Assembly (NCBI RefSeq): GCF_017301735.1
Contig: NZ_CP071090.1
Span: 6,066,001-6,130,000 of the forward strand
Direction of reading: 5' to 3'
DNA: 64,000 nt
From: Pyxidicoccus parkwaysis
GTDB lineage: Bacteria; Myxococcota; Myxococcia; Myxococcales; Myxococcaceae
Shown here: piece after piece, positions 43,723-52,010 of the stretch
How the letters are laid out: each line of letters starts with the position of its first letter
Position numbering within the stretch: position 1 is the stretch's first letter
Translations under genes and position numbers: made by a program
Notes under the pieces: model-generated
Seen by the model: the letters and a program-made list of their open reading frames with translations, nothing else
The model's database searches: none
Told to the model about the DNA's origin: nothing

Positions 43723-44253
43723 TCACGAGTTGGGAGGCTCCAGGAAGCTCGGCTCGGAGGGCTCGCCCACCTCGTAGTCGCGCTCCCAGCCCTCGTTCTC
43801 CAGCTTGAGCGTCTGGATGGCGACGGCGTTGGCGTTGGCGTCCAGGTCCGGCAGCGCCTGGAACTCGGACACCCAGGCCCGGAAGACCTTGTAGGAAATC
43901 GCGAGCTGACCGGCCTCGTTGTACACCTCGATGATGACCTCCTTGCGGAAGTCCTTCAGCGAGACTTCGGCGCCGAGGCCGGAGCCGTAGTTCCACACCT
44001 TGTTCGCCCACTGCTCGAACTCGCGGTCGTGGGTGACGCCGCGCTCCAGGGTGATGGCCTCGTACTCCGTGCGGCCGGGAGACTTGCGGCTGCTGCTCGG
44101 GTCTCCACCCTCGCGGTGCTTCACCACCTCGGTGGTGCGCTTGAGCGCGCTCACCTTGCTCACGCCGGCCACGTACTTGCCGTCCCACTTCACGCGGAAC
44201 TTGAAGTTCTTGTACGGGTCGAACCGCTGCGCGTTGACGCTGAACTGGGCCAT
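43723..44253 (-). CDS. Inner tube protein (gp19-like, Afp1/5-type)
   Basis: This is a 176-residue protein of the T4 gp19-like tube family: NFKFRVKWDGKYVAGVSKVSALKRTTEVVKHREGG, then ITLERGVTHDREFEQWAN and VIIEVYNEAGQLAISYKVFRAWVSEFQALPDLDANANAVAIQTLKLENEGWERD. It stacks as hexameric rings to form the inner tube through which cargo passes. Only one tube gene is present, whereas Afp has several. A GGAG ribosome site lies about 9 bases before the ATG. Confidence 0.93.
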   Translation of the reverse strand: MAQFSVNAQRFDPYKNFKFRVKWDGKYVAGVSKVSALKRTTEVVKHREGGDPSSSRKSPGRTEYEAITLERGVTHDREFEQWANKVWNYGSGLGAEVSLKDFRKEVIIEVYNEAGQLAISYKVFRAWVSEFQALPDLDANANAVAIQTLKLENEGWERDYEVGEPSEPSFLEPPNS

Positions 44254-44267
44254 GTGGGGTGTCTCCT

Positions 44268-45794
44268 TTAGGACTCGCTCTGGCCGGCCATCTGCTGCAG
44301 CTTCAGCACCACGAACTCAGCGGGCTTGAGCGGCGCGAAGCCGACGACGATGTTGACCACGCCGCGGTTGATGTCGTCCTGCGTGGTCGTCTCCTTGTCG
44401 CACTTGACGAAGTAGGCCTCGCGCGGCGACGCGCCCTGGAACGCGCCCTGCCGGAAGAGCCCCTGCATGAAGGCGCCCACGTTGAGGCGAATCTGGGACC
44501 AGAGCGGCTCGTCGTTGGGCTCGAACACCACCCACTGGATGCCCCGGTAGAGGCTCTCCTCGATGTAGAGCGCCAGCCGGCGCACCGGCAGATACTTCCA
44601 CTCGGAGGCCAGCAGGTCATTGCCCTGGAGCGTGCGCGAGCCCCACACCACGCGGCCGGCGGCCGGCAGCGAGCGCAGGCAGTTGATGCCCAGCGGGTTG
44701 AGCTGGCCGTTCTCCTTGTCGGTGAGCGGCACGCTCAGCTTGGGCACGCCCGTGAGCGACGCGTCCAGGCCCGCGGGCGCCTTCCACACGCCGCGCGAGG
44801 TGTCCGTGCGGGAGATGACGCCGGCCACCGCGCCGCACGGGGCGAAGGTTTCGAACTGGTTCTCCCGCAGCGGGTTGGGCTGCACGAGGCGCGGGAAGTA
44901 GAGCGCCGCGTTCTTGCTGCGCGTGCCGATGGGGTCCGGGCTCGCCTTGTAGCCGTCCGTGGCGCCCTTCACGTCCTCCCAGTCGCTGGGCGGGTCCACG
45001 ATGAGGACGGCGCGACGCTCCTCGCAGTAGCTGGCCGCGGAGCCCACCAACGACGGGTCCACGTCACTGGTCGCCAGGTAGGGCGGGATGCACAGCAGGT
45101 TGAAGATGTCCGCCTTCTCCAGCGCGTAGAGGCCCGCCTTCCCATCCCGCTTGCCGGTGCCGGTGAACGCGGCCTCGGTGAGGACGCCGCCGTCCACGGC
45201 CGCGGTGCCGGGGCCCACGGGAGAGGCCGTCACCGCCGGCTGGGTGGTGGGGAAGTTGCCGGACCCGTCCGCCTGGACGCGCACGTACTTGGAGCTCTGC
45301 TCGAGCACCTTCGGGTAGAAGCGCACGTCCGCCGCCGCGCTGGAGAGGTTGAGGAACCGCTCCGAGTTGTTCGTCCCCGTGTCGGTGACGGTCAGGTTGA
45401 ACAGCGTGGTGCTGGCGGGGTCCTTGGTGTCGTGGTCCACCGAGATGCGCAGGTTGTTGCCCCACGCGCCCGGGCTGGCGGCCAAGAAGGTGATGCCGCT
45501 CAGGGTGATGCTGGCAGAGGTGGCGCCAGTGCCGACGAGGCGGACGATGATGGCCTGCCCGCCTCCATTGAGGAAGAAGTCGCGCACGGCGTAGCCCAGG
45601 GAGCTGTCCACCCAGAGGCCACCGAAGATGCGTTCGAAGTCCCCGAAGCCGTTGACGATGATGGGGTCATCGGTGGGCCCGCGCAGTGCGCGGCCGATGA
45701 AGGCCGTGACGGACGTGGGCACGCCGGTGATGGCGCGGACACCACTTGGAATCTCTTCGACGTAGACGCCCGGGTAGCTGAGAGCAGCCGGCAT
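44268..45794 (-). CDS. Contractile sheath protein
   Basis: This is a 508-residue tail sheath protein and the first gene of the eCIS cluster. The N-terminus SYPGVYVEEIPSGVRAITGVPTSVTAFIGRALRGP is diagnostic. The C-terminal domain contains VVWGSRTLQGNDLLASEWKYLPVRRLALYIEESLYRGIQWVVFEPND, LWSQIRLNVGAFMQGLFRQGAFQG and the handshake tail NRGVVNIVVGFAPLKPAEFVVLKLQQ. Subunits wrap the tube and shorten upon firing. Only one sheath gene is present (Afp has three). A GGGGAGG ribosome site lies about 8 bases upstream. Confidence 0.96.
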   Translation of the reverse strand: MPAALSYPGVYVEEIPSGVRAITGVPTSVTAFIGRALRGPTDDPIIVNGFGDFERIFGGLWVDSSLGYAVRDFFLNGGGQAIIVRLVGTGATSASITLSGITFLAASPGAWGNNLRISVDHDTKDPASTTLFNLTVTDTGTNNSERFLNLSSAAADVRFYPKVLEQSSKYVRVQADGSGNFPTTQPAVTASPVGPGTAAVDGGVLTEAAFTGTGKRDGKAGLYALEKADIFNLLCIPPYLATSDVDPSLVGSAASYCEERRAVLIVDPPSDWEDVKGATDGYKASPDPIGTRSKNAALYFPRLVQPNPLRENQFETFAPCGAVAGVISRTDTSRGVWKAPAGLDASLTGVPKLSVPLTDKENGQLNPLGINCLRSLPAAGRVVWGSRTLQGNDLLASEWKYLPVRRLALYIEESLYRGIQWVVFEPNDEPLWSQIRLNVGAFMQGLFRQGAFQGASPREAYFVKCDKETTTQDDINRGVVNIVVGFAPLKPAEFVVLKLQQMAGQSES

Positions 45795-46440
45795 GAGTCG
45801 TCCTCCCCTCTTCTAAAGAATGGGTTCTGAATGCCCAGACCGCGGGAACAGAAGGCAGACGGGGCCCTTGCGGCGCGCGCACGAAGAGCGCGCGTGCCGA
45901 TGCAACAAGCACGTACGTGGATTCCGCTGTGAGACTAGGGGCCGGGATGAGCCGTCAAGCGCAGCCAGTCACGGATGGCGCGCCCCCCGCGCCCTCCGTA
46001 ATTCGGTATGACAAATGGCCGAGGCGAAACTTCCCGAAGCATTGGTTTCCCCCACCCTGGAAATCTTCAGGCGATTTCCAACACACCAACGTCACTGGGG
46101 GGCACCATGCCAAAAACAAGATGGTTTGTCACTCCCTGTACGTATAGGACAATTTGTTCGTGTAATCCCGCCGGGCCGAATCGGCCGTGCTGCATCCTAC
46201 CCAACAGGTCCTAATACAGAGCGGATCGCTTGACGCCCCGCATCATCGCATTCAGATGAAGCCGCGGCTGTTGCCGCTTCGTGAGGCTCCGCGCCGATCC
46301 ACCCGCGCGCACTCGGCGTGTGTTCTGACGTCAACAGTGTCTCGGCCCCGAGGGCAATGCCTCACACCCGCTCCCGGCGATCAATTCCTACCAGACATAC
46401 GTCCCGTTCACTAGAACCCAGACAACAACAACAGGGAGCG
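45795..46440. promoter_or_regulatory. Non-coding region upstream of the eCIS operon
   Basis: I see no convincing gene in these 646 bases. The stretch from about 45990 to 46170 is clearly less GC-rich than its surroundings (for example CAAGATGGTTTGTCACTCC and ATAGGACAATTTGTTCGTG). It is the only long spacer before the sheath gene, so the operon promoter and leader should lie here. I could not point to a specific -10/-35 or -12/-24 pair with confidence. Confidence 0.35.
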
Positions 46441-46629
46441 ATCCCCTCCCGCTCCGCCAGCTACAACAAGGGACTGCGCCACGACACCTTCGGCGAGGTC
46501 TTCCCGTCTGACTATGACCAACTGCTCGATGCCTTGCTGCCGGGCGGTCCCACCTCAGCGAAGGAAGCGATTCTGCTCGGCGGTGAGCGCAAGCTCGTCA
46601 ATCCGCCGGCGGGCCGCGCAGCCCCTTGA
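46441..46629 (+). pseudogene. Fragment resembling vanadium-dependent haloperoxidase
   Basis: This 62-residue fragment reads SASYNKGLRHDTFGEV, then YDQLLDALLPGGPTS and LLGGERKLVNPPAG. It resembles the N-terminal region of bacterial vanadium-dependent haloperoxidases (pattern: SKGLPH..GEVDP..Y..LL..L, and GG.RKLVNPQAGLAFDLEG). After PPAG the frame is lost and a stop follows, and nothing of the catalytic His-rich C-terminal part is nearby. It is probably a gene remnant. Recognition is from memory of the family pattern. Confidence 0.45.
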
Positions 46630-46784
46630 GGCACACGCTTGCCCAGGCCGCCCTCTCAAGCGGTTTCCGGTCCCGGTGCTTTGTGGCTCCGGATTGTCTC
46701 CAGGAAGATGCGTTTCACCACGCCCGGCCCAGCGGTGCTAGCCTGACTGATTCTCCCACACATCACGTCAAGGCGGCCTCCGTC

Positions 46785-47270
46785 ATGTCCAACAAGCTCT
46801 TGAGTACCGTGCTCTTCGCATCTCTCCCCGCCGCTGTGCTCGCTACCCCGCCGACCTCCCTCATCGCCGACAGCGCGCCGTCGACCTGCGTCGGCACGTA
46901 CCTCATCCAGGAAGGCGGCGGCGCGAAGGACTTCTGGACCTTCGCGGCGGACGGAGCCTTCTTCGGCACCACGTCGACGCAGCCGCTCTACAACTTCTCG
47001 AACCAGCAAGGGAGCTGGGAGAAGTTCGGAAGCGCCGGCTCCCGGGGGACCCTCTTCGCCTTCATGTACAACGATGACAAAACCCTCATGGCGACGGCTC
47101 GCATCGACATCTCGTTCCACGCCGTCGGCCAGGGCTGCGATCAGATCGCCGGCTCACTCGTGGTCCGCACGTTCGAGGACGGCGAAGATCCGCTCGATCC
47201 CACAACCGACACCGGCGAGCCCATCGCCTCCGACACCTTCACCGGGCGTCGCGTGCGCGCGCGACCGTAG
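46785..47270 (+). CDS. Secreted protein of unknown function
   Basis: This is a 161-residue protein with a signal peptide (LLSTVLFASLPAAVLA). The mature part is beta-rich: STCVGTYLIQEGGGAKDFWTFAADGAFFGTTS, then FSNQQGSWEKFG, LFAFMYNDDKTLMATARIDISF and GQGCDQIAGSLVVRTFE. Two cysteines could form a disulfide. The layout recalls small lipocalin-like or beta-barrel periplasmic proteins, but I do not recognise a family. The ATG at 46785 is chosen because the signal peptide begins there; in-frame codons further upstream look non-coding. Confidence 0.65.
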   Translation: MSNKLLSTVLFASLPAAVLATPPTSLIADSAPSTCVGTYLIQEGGGAKDFWTFAADGAFFGTTSTQPLYNFSNQQGSWEKFGSAGSRGTLFAFMYNDDKTLMATARIDISFHAVGQGCDQIAGSLVVRTFEDGEDPLDPTTDTGEPIASDTFTGRRVRARP

Positions 47271-47271
47271 A

Positions 47272-47505
47272 TAGACCCTGCCCTCCAGAATTCCGTGAGG
47301 GCCCCGCGAGCCGCCAGGCGAAGAGCGCCTCCGGCTGGCGCAGCGTGATACCCAGCACGCAGAGGTCGACCGCGTCCCCGGCGAGGCGTCCCCACAGCCA
47401 GGGACGTGGGTCGCGCTGCGTCAGCAGACTCACTCCCTCGAGGCTCTCTCGCACGCCGTGCGCGCGCACCACCTCCATGCGTCGCCGAAACCCCAGCCGC
47501 GCCAT
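47272..47505 (-). pseudogene. Remnant resembling a cyclase/dehydrase-type small membrane domain
   Basis: On the minus strand there is a short open stretch: GFRRRMEVVRAHGVRESLEGVSLLTQRDPRPWLWGRLAGDAVDLCVLG. This resembles the R-x-x-GxRE....GL.LL...P..WLW.R.AGDA.DL..LG pattern seen next to cyclase/dehydrase (SRPBCC) domains. It has no clear start with a ribosome site and no downstream partner. The rest of this 320-base gap holds no other gene. I regard it as a probable remnant. Confidence 0.35.
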
Positions 47506-47593
47506 CCGACTCGCGGGGGCCGGGTGCGGGGAAGAATGCCCGCGTGTAACCGCGTTCGGGCGCATTGCGTACAGGGGGCAAGGAGAGTCCCCC

Positions 47594-48556
47594 ATGCTCA
47601 CGAAGCTGCTGCCCCGCTCCCTGCCGCAGTCCCGTCCCTCCTCGACGGCGCCCAAGGCATCCCTTCCGGCGCGTCCCGCCCTCTCCACCACCGCGCCTCG
47701 CATCCAGAACACGGCGGTGCGGACGCTCCAAGGCGCGAGCGTGTTCGAGTCAGCCCGGAATGCGAAGCCTGTCATTGGCGGGTTCGCGGACCCGAAGCCC
47801 TTCCTGCCTCTTGGCGGGCTGCCGGAGCTGAAGCCTGGCGACCTCGGCAAGCACAACCCGCGCCGCGAGGCCATCGAGCAGAGCCTCGCGACGGGCGCCA
47901 CGGTGCCCTTCACCAACACAGACGGGAAGACGGAGCAGGTCTACGTGCAGCAGATTCCTGGAGGCATCAACGGCGACAGCAGCTACGTCGTCCGAGTCGG
48001 TGATGACCAGTTCACGGTGACTGTTGAAGCGGGCGCGGACGTGGACGTGGCGGATGTCGTCACCCAGGTCGTCGACTCGTACAGCGAGACGCCGGAGGAC
48101 CTCCGGGGCTCGCTCAACCACGTGGTCATCAAGGGAAAGGCAGACCCGGGCGGAGCCGCCGCGACGGCGAACTCGGACACCGGCACCATCACCTTCTACG
48201 GCGGCGAGGCCAACGTGACGGAGGACATCTTCCACCACGAAATCGGCCACCTCATCGGCCGTCAGGTGGAGGACGCGAACGACACCTTCCTGTCGCGCAT
48301 CATCGAGAGCGTCATCGGTCAGCCCCCGGGCATCCCCGACGGCTGGTCCGAGGCGGCCGCCGCCGACGGCAACCACCTGAACGAGTACACGGAAGAGAGC
48401 TTCGAGGAGTCCGGCACCTATACGGAGGACTTCGCGGAGGCCTGGTCCGAGTACATGCGAGCGATTGACCAGGGGCCCGAGGCGCTGGAGAAGTTCGAGG
48501 AGACGTACCCGGAGCGGTCGAAGATTCTCGAGGACATCTACCCGCCTCCGGCGTAG
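47594..48556 (+). CDS. Putative HEIGH-motif zinc metallopeptidase
   Basis: This is a 320-residue protein. The C-terminal third carries a zinc-peptidase site, FHHEIGHLIG (HExxH) at about residues 215-224. About 65 residues later comes YTEDFAEAWSEYM, whose Glu could be the third ligand; this spacing recalls anthrax lethal-factor-like (ATLF) gluzincins. The N-terminal 90 residues are Ser/Pro/Arg-rich and look disordered. There is no signal peptide, so export, if any, must use a non-classical route. AGGAGAG lies 7 bases before the ATG. Its substrate is unknown; a toxin or processing role is possible. Confidence 0.7.
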   Translation: MLTKLLPRSLPQSRPSSTAPKASLPARPALSTTAPRIQNTAVRTLQGASVFESARNAKPVIGGFADPKPFLPLGGLPELKPGDLGKHNPRREAIEQSLATGATVPFTNTDGKTEQVYVQQIPGGINGDSSYVVRVGDDQFTVTVEAGADVDVADVVTQVVDSYSETPEDLRGSLNHVVIKGKADPGGAAATANSDTGTITFYGGEANVTEDIFHHEIGHLIGRQVEDANDTFLSRIIESVIGQPPGIPDGWSEAAAADGNHLNEYTEESFEESGTYTEDFAEAWSEYMRAIDQGPEALEKFEETYPERSKILEDIYPPPA

Positions 48557-48610
48557 GCGGCGTTCCAGACTTGGTCGCCACGTCTCTCGGACGGAGATGA
48601 CGGCGACTCA

Positions 48611-49534
48611 TCAGGAACAGAGTCGCCGGAGCCAGCGATGCATGAACTCCCGGGTGATGGGAGGCCATTGGCCGCCCTCGTCGCAGAGGTAGGGCTCCAA
48701 CACTTGCGCGAGTGCCCGGTACTGACGAGGGACTGCCCCCGTCTCCCTATCCATGGCTTCCGGCCACTCTCCCAGCGTCAGCAATAGCCGCTCCCCTTCC
48801 ATCGGCTCGAAGGTGACTTCCGGAAAGCAGAGCCGCTCCCGCAGCGACACGCGTCCACCGAGCTGGTCCAGCAAGGGTTGGCCCAGGAACGTCAACCAGT
48901 AGGCGCCCCGCGCCCCAGTGCCGATGACCGTGCTCGTTTCGCTCAACAGGTAGACGTCCAGACCGGGATAGCGCTCCAATAAGGGGATGAGCTGCCTCCG
49001 GACGCCGTACCAGTTACCGGGATGGGAGACGAAGGCGAGGCTGGCGTAGCCGAAGCTGAAGGGCAGCTCGCGGCCCAACTCCAGAGCCAGCGCACGCAGG
49101 CGCGTGGGACCGTGTTCCAGCAGGTACTCGGTGGGAAACGACAAGTACACCGCGCTGGTGGCGCCCCCATCGCGTTCGTAGTGGGGGATACCAATCCGGC
49201 GACCGGTGTAGTCGAAGCCGTATCCTCCTGTTTCGCAGCTCGGACTCTCCGCCAGGGAGACGTGCCAGGCACCCGCCTCGGGGCTTTCAAACATCGTCTC
49301 GCGGATGTCTGCCCAGCCCTTGTCATCGAGCTCCGCCATATCTCCGTCGAGATTGGCATACCACCCAATCGTCCCGGGAGGGATGGCGCGGAGATAGATC
49401 TGCAAGGCTCGCCACACGGCATGGGCGACGTCCGCATGCGTTCGGCGCATGAAGAAGCAAAGAATGACGCCGTCACGGACAACCAGGTCTCCGTAATCGT
49501 TCGGCACGCGGATGACGGGAATGTTCTCTCTCAT
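48611..49534 (-). CDS. DUF3396-like protein, candidate immunity to the upstream lipoprotein
   Basis: This is a 307-residue soluble protein with the DUF3396 (type VI immunity family) pattern. It includes VIRDGVILCFFMRR-like VVRDGVILCFF, then ATSAVYLSFPTEYL, LRALALELGRELPFSFGYASLAF and the end RALAQVLEPYL. Proteins of this family are encoded beside secreted effectors and are thought to neutralise them. The start ATG at 49534 overlaps the stop of the upstream nuclease-like lipoprotein gene (ATGA). The two are made together, which is the expected order for toxin then immunity. The pairing is inference; the family match is from memory. Confidence 0.75.
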   Translation of the reverse strand: MRENIPVIRVPNDYGDLVVRDGVILCFFMRRTHADVAHAVWRALQIYLRAIPPGTIGWYANLDGDMAELDDKGWADIRETMFESPEAGAWHVSLAESPSCETGGYGFDYTGRRIGIPHYERDGGATSAVYLSFPTEYLLEHGPTRLRALALELGRELPFSFGYASLAFVSHPGNWYGVRRQLIPLLERYPGLDVYLLSETSTVIGTGARGAYWLTFLGQPLLDQLGGRVSLRERLCFPEVTFEPMEGERLLLTLGEWPEAMDRETGAVPRQYRALAQVLEPYLCDEGGQWPPITREFMHRWLRRLCS

Positions 49535-50355
49535 CGTGCAACCCCCATCCGTGGCGAGATGAGGAAGGGCTCTCCGCCCAATGCCTGCTTGTAAATCTCC
49601 CCCTGGGTGTAGCGGTAGTACGCACTGTTCTTGTCGTATGCCTTCCACCGTGCATCGTTGGATGCGGGGCACGGAAACTTGAAGTCCAGCGTGAGCACGG
49701 AGCGCAGCAGGTCGTGGTCCGCATGTAGCACGAGGTCCGGCTTGATGGTCCGCCACAGCTCGCCGGTGCAGCCCTCTTCGATGAGGCGTGCCTCCTCCTT
49801 TCGGCTCACCGTCTCCAGCACGCCTGCGTTGGGGTAGTAGCGATAGCGCTGCTCGATGCTGTACGGATGCGGCCACAGCTCCTCCAACACCTCACGCGCG
49901 CATCGGTAGACCAGCACATGCTTCTCCTGCCCCAGGAGCATGGCCCGCGTGATTCGCGCGTCGCAGCCGTCCACCTCCACCTCCGCGCCGCACTCCTCGC
50001 GTGTCGGAGCCCGGTCGCCGAAGTACCGGCCATTCACCTCACGCTCAGCCCACCGGGCACACTCCACCAGGCGCCGGTCCAACTCGCTCACTGCGTTGTC
50101 ACCGTCGAGCAGCACGAGCAGTAGCGGAACGGATTCGGCGAGGATGGAGGCCACCGCGGCCTGGCTGGCACCTGACGCCACCGCACTCGCACCCTTGCCC
50201 AGGGCCGCGGCATAGCGGAGGCGGTGCGCGGTCTCCGTGTCCAGCCGAAGCTCACCGCGGGACGACTGCTGAGCGCTGCTGGCACAGCCCACCCACAGGG
50301 CACTGGCCGTCCACAGGAACGCAGTCCTCCAGCTAACGACACGTAGAGCGGGCAT
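49531..50355 (-). CDS. Lipoprotein with PD-(D/E)XK nuclease-like C-terminus, candidate toxin
   Basis: This is a 274-residue protein. A signal sequence ends in the lipobox LWVGC (Cys24), so it should be lipidated. Residues about 45-95 are Ala-rich helices. The C-terminal part has the arrangement of a PD-(D/E)XK nuclease: E189, then IKPDLVLH (Asp207), LTLDFKFPC (Asp224 and Lys226), and Q251..Y255 in YTQGEIYKQ. A nuclease on a lipoprotein is unexpected unless it is delivered to another cell. Myxobacteria exchange outer-membrane lipoproteins by contact, so it may travel that way. That delivery route is inference. It overlaps a DUF3396-like gene by 4 bases. Confidence 0.72.
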   Translation of the reverse strand: MPALRVVSWRTAFLWTASALWVGCASSAQQSSRGELRLDTETAHRLRYAAALGKGASAVASGASQAAVASILAESVPLLLVLLDGDNAVSELDRRLVECARWAEREVNGRYFGDRAPTREECGAEVEVDGCDARITRAMLLGQEKHVLVYRCAREVLEELWPHPYSIEQRYRYYPNAGVLETVSRKEEARLIEEGCTGELWRTIKPDLVLHADHDLLRSVLTLDFKFPCPASNDARWKAYDKNSAYYRYTQGEIYKQALGGEPFLISPRMGVAR

Positions 50356-50410
50356 CCATTCGCCTCCGGGCGGAGAGCGAGGTCAGCACGCCGACACCAA
50401 CCCCGGAAAT

Positions 50411-50477
50411 GAAAAAGCCCCGAGTCTTTCAACTCGGAGGCGCTTGTTCGGAGTGCCCAGGACGTGATTCGAACCCG
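50411..50477 (-). other. Degenerate copy of tRNA-Leu 3' end and terminator (attachment-site remnant)
   Basis: These 67 bases match 62331-62397 closely in the same orientation. They include a weakened copy of the terminator hairpin (50412-50441), the identical block TTCGGAGTGCCCA, and ATTCGAACCCG of the T-arm. The match ends inside the T-arm, and the mismatches break the T-stem, so it is not a working tRNA. A truncated 3' tRNA copy opposite an intact tRNA is what tRNA-directed integration leaves behind. Confidence 0.75.
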
Positions 50478-50597
50478 GTACAGAAGGATGGAAACCTCAA
50501 GCTGGGCTCTTTGCGCCTTCACGACCTCATCTGGCGCGCTTCAAGTAGCCTCCCGGTGAGCGGCCCCCCCACCGCGCATCTCTTCGCGAGGCACTCC

Positions 50598-52010
50598 ATG
50601 CAGCCTTCCTACCTGACTCCGGAGCGACTTCCCCTTGGAACGCGAGTGGGTCCATGGCGCGTGCTGGAACGACGCGGGCGGGGGGCATACGGCGCCGTCT
50701 ACCGGGCCATCGGCACCGGGGCCGTCCGAGGTCCCGTGGCGCTCAAGCTCGCCCTGCATCCCGGAGACGAGCGCTTCGCACGGGAGGTGGAGCTGCTCTC
50801 CCGCATCCGCCACCCCAGCGTCCCGCGCCTCTTGAGCCATGGCGTCTGGCAACAGCCGGAGGGGTTCGACTACCCGTACCTCGTCATGGAGTTCGTGGAC
50901 GGCGTGTCGCTATACGCCTGGGCCTGGCAGCGCCGCCCGTCCTCGCGGCAGGTGCTCCATATCCTTGCCTGCCTCGCGAGAGCCCTGGAGGCGACCCATG
51001 CCGCGGGCGGCGTCCACCGCGACGTGAAGGGCAACAATGTGTTGGTGAGCGAGGCGGCGGGACAGGTCTTCCTGACCGACTTCGGCTCCGGCCACTATCT
51101 GGGTGCCGCCACGCTCACGCAGCCACCGTTTCCTCCCGGCACGCCCGCGTATCGCCCTCCGGAGGCCTGGCGCTTCGCGCGCATCCCCCTCCAAGGCCCG
51201 GCCGTGCCCTATGCCCCCGGGCCGGCGGACGATGTCTTCGCGCTGGGCGTCACCGCCTTCCGGCTGGTCACCGGCGAGTACCCCTTCCAGCCGGACCCGG
51301 CGTCCGGCTCATGGCCCGAGGAGGACACCGTCCCCCCACCCGCGCGAGCGCTCAACACCCGCTGCTGCGAAGGGCTGGATGTGTTGACGTCCCGGATGCT
51401 CGGGATGAGCCCCGAGGCACGTGGCAGCGCCCGCGAGTTGGCCGAGGCGCTGGAGCAGGCCGCACGCGAGGCAGGGCCGGAGGCGGATGTGCCCCTCTTC
51501 GCCCTGAGGGTCCCGCCGCGCGAAGAGGCGAGAGCCGTCCCCGGGTATGCGAAGCGGCGCGCTCCGGGGCGCTCCTGGCTCGCGGCAGCCAGTCTGGGAG
51601 GAGGCCTTGCACTTGGCGGCGCATGGTGGCTCAGCGCACGACCCGAGGAGGAGTCCGCGAAGGTGCATGCTTCCGCACGTGAGGAGACGAGGGACGGCGG
51701 CACCGTGGCCGTCGGGGACTCCGCACTGACGGCCGCCGTGGCTCACGACCGTGCGCCGTTCGCCTGGTCGAGCATCGCCGTGGAAGTACCGCCCAAACCC
51801 TTCCCGGGACAGCGGAGACCGGATGCCAATGGCCGTTGTCCCCGGTCGCAGGTTCCCATCAATGGGGGCTGCTGGATCAAACTCACTCTGGACCTGAAGG
51901 GCTGCGGCGAGGATACCTACCTCTACAAAGGAGCGTGCTACACGCCCGCCTTCCCCCTGGCACACCCTCCCACCTCAAGTCCCACTGAGCGTGGTGACGA
52001 CGCCCCGTGA
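50598..52010 (+). CDS. Membrane Ser/Thr protein kinase with Cys tail, island copy
   Basis: This is a 470-residue kinase closely related to the one at 3272. The kinase domain covers about 16-300: RGRGAYGAVYRAI, LALHPG with the ATP-binding Lys in VALKLAL, HRDVKGNN near residue 140, DFGSGHYLG, and YRPPEAW. A membrane helix lies around 330-350 (LAAASLGGGLALGGAWWL). The C-terminal tail has the same Cys pattern (GRCPRSQVPINGGCW, GCGEDTYLYKGACY). ATG at 50598 is chosen by alignment with the other kinase; a longer frame would start in the tRNA remnant and is unlikely. It lies just inside the left island end. Possible roles are signalling or defence; neither is shown. Confidence 0.85.
   Translation: MQPSYLTPERLPLGTRVGPWRVLERRGRGAYGAVYRAIGTGAVRGPVALKLALHPGDERFAREVELLSRIRHPSVPRLLSHGVWQQPEGFDYPYLVMEFVDGVSLYAWAWQRRPSSRQVLHILACLARALEATHAAGGVHRDVKGNNVLVSEAAGQVFLTDFGSGHYLGAATLTQPPFPPGTPAYRPPEAWRFARIPLQGPAVPYAPGPADDVFALGVTAFRLVTGEYPFQPDPASGSWPEEDTVPPPARALNTRCCEGLDVLTSRMLGMSPEARGSARELAEALEQAAREAGPEADVPLFALRVPPREEARAVPGYAKRRAPGRSWLAAASLGGGLALGGAWWLSARPEEESAKVHASAREETRDGGTVAVGDSALTAAVAHDRAPFAWSSIAVEVPPKPFPGQRRPDANGRCPRSQVPINGGCWIKLTLDLKGCGEDTYLYKGACYTPAFPLAHPPTSSPTERGDDAP

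Noticed and set aside
14426..45794. Prophage or type VI secretion system
   Set aside because: No capsid, portal, terminase, lysis or integrase genes lie with the tail genes. TssJ/L/M, Hcp/ClpV and TssK-type genes are also missing, while DUF4255, CIS_tube, DUF6519 and DUF4157 proteins are eCIS markers.
50438..50490. A working tRNA gene at the left island end
   Set aside because: Only the 3' acceptor and T-arm are present, the T-stem is broken, and no D-arm or anticodon arm can be formed.
50409..50597. Upstream extension of the island kinase reading frame
   Set aside because: It would translate through the tRNA/terminator remnant; homology to the other kinase begins only at 50598.
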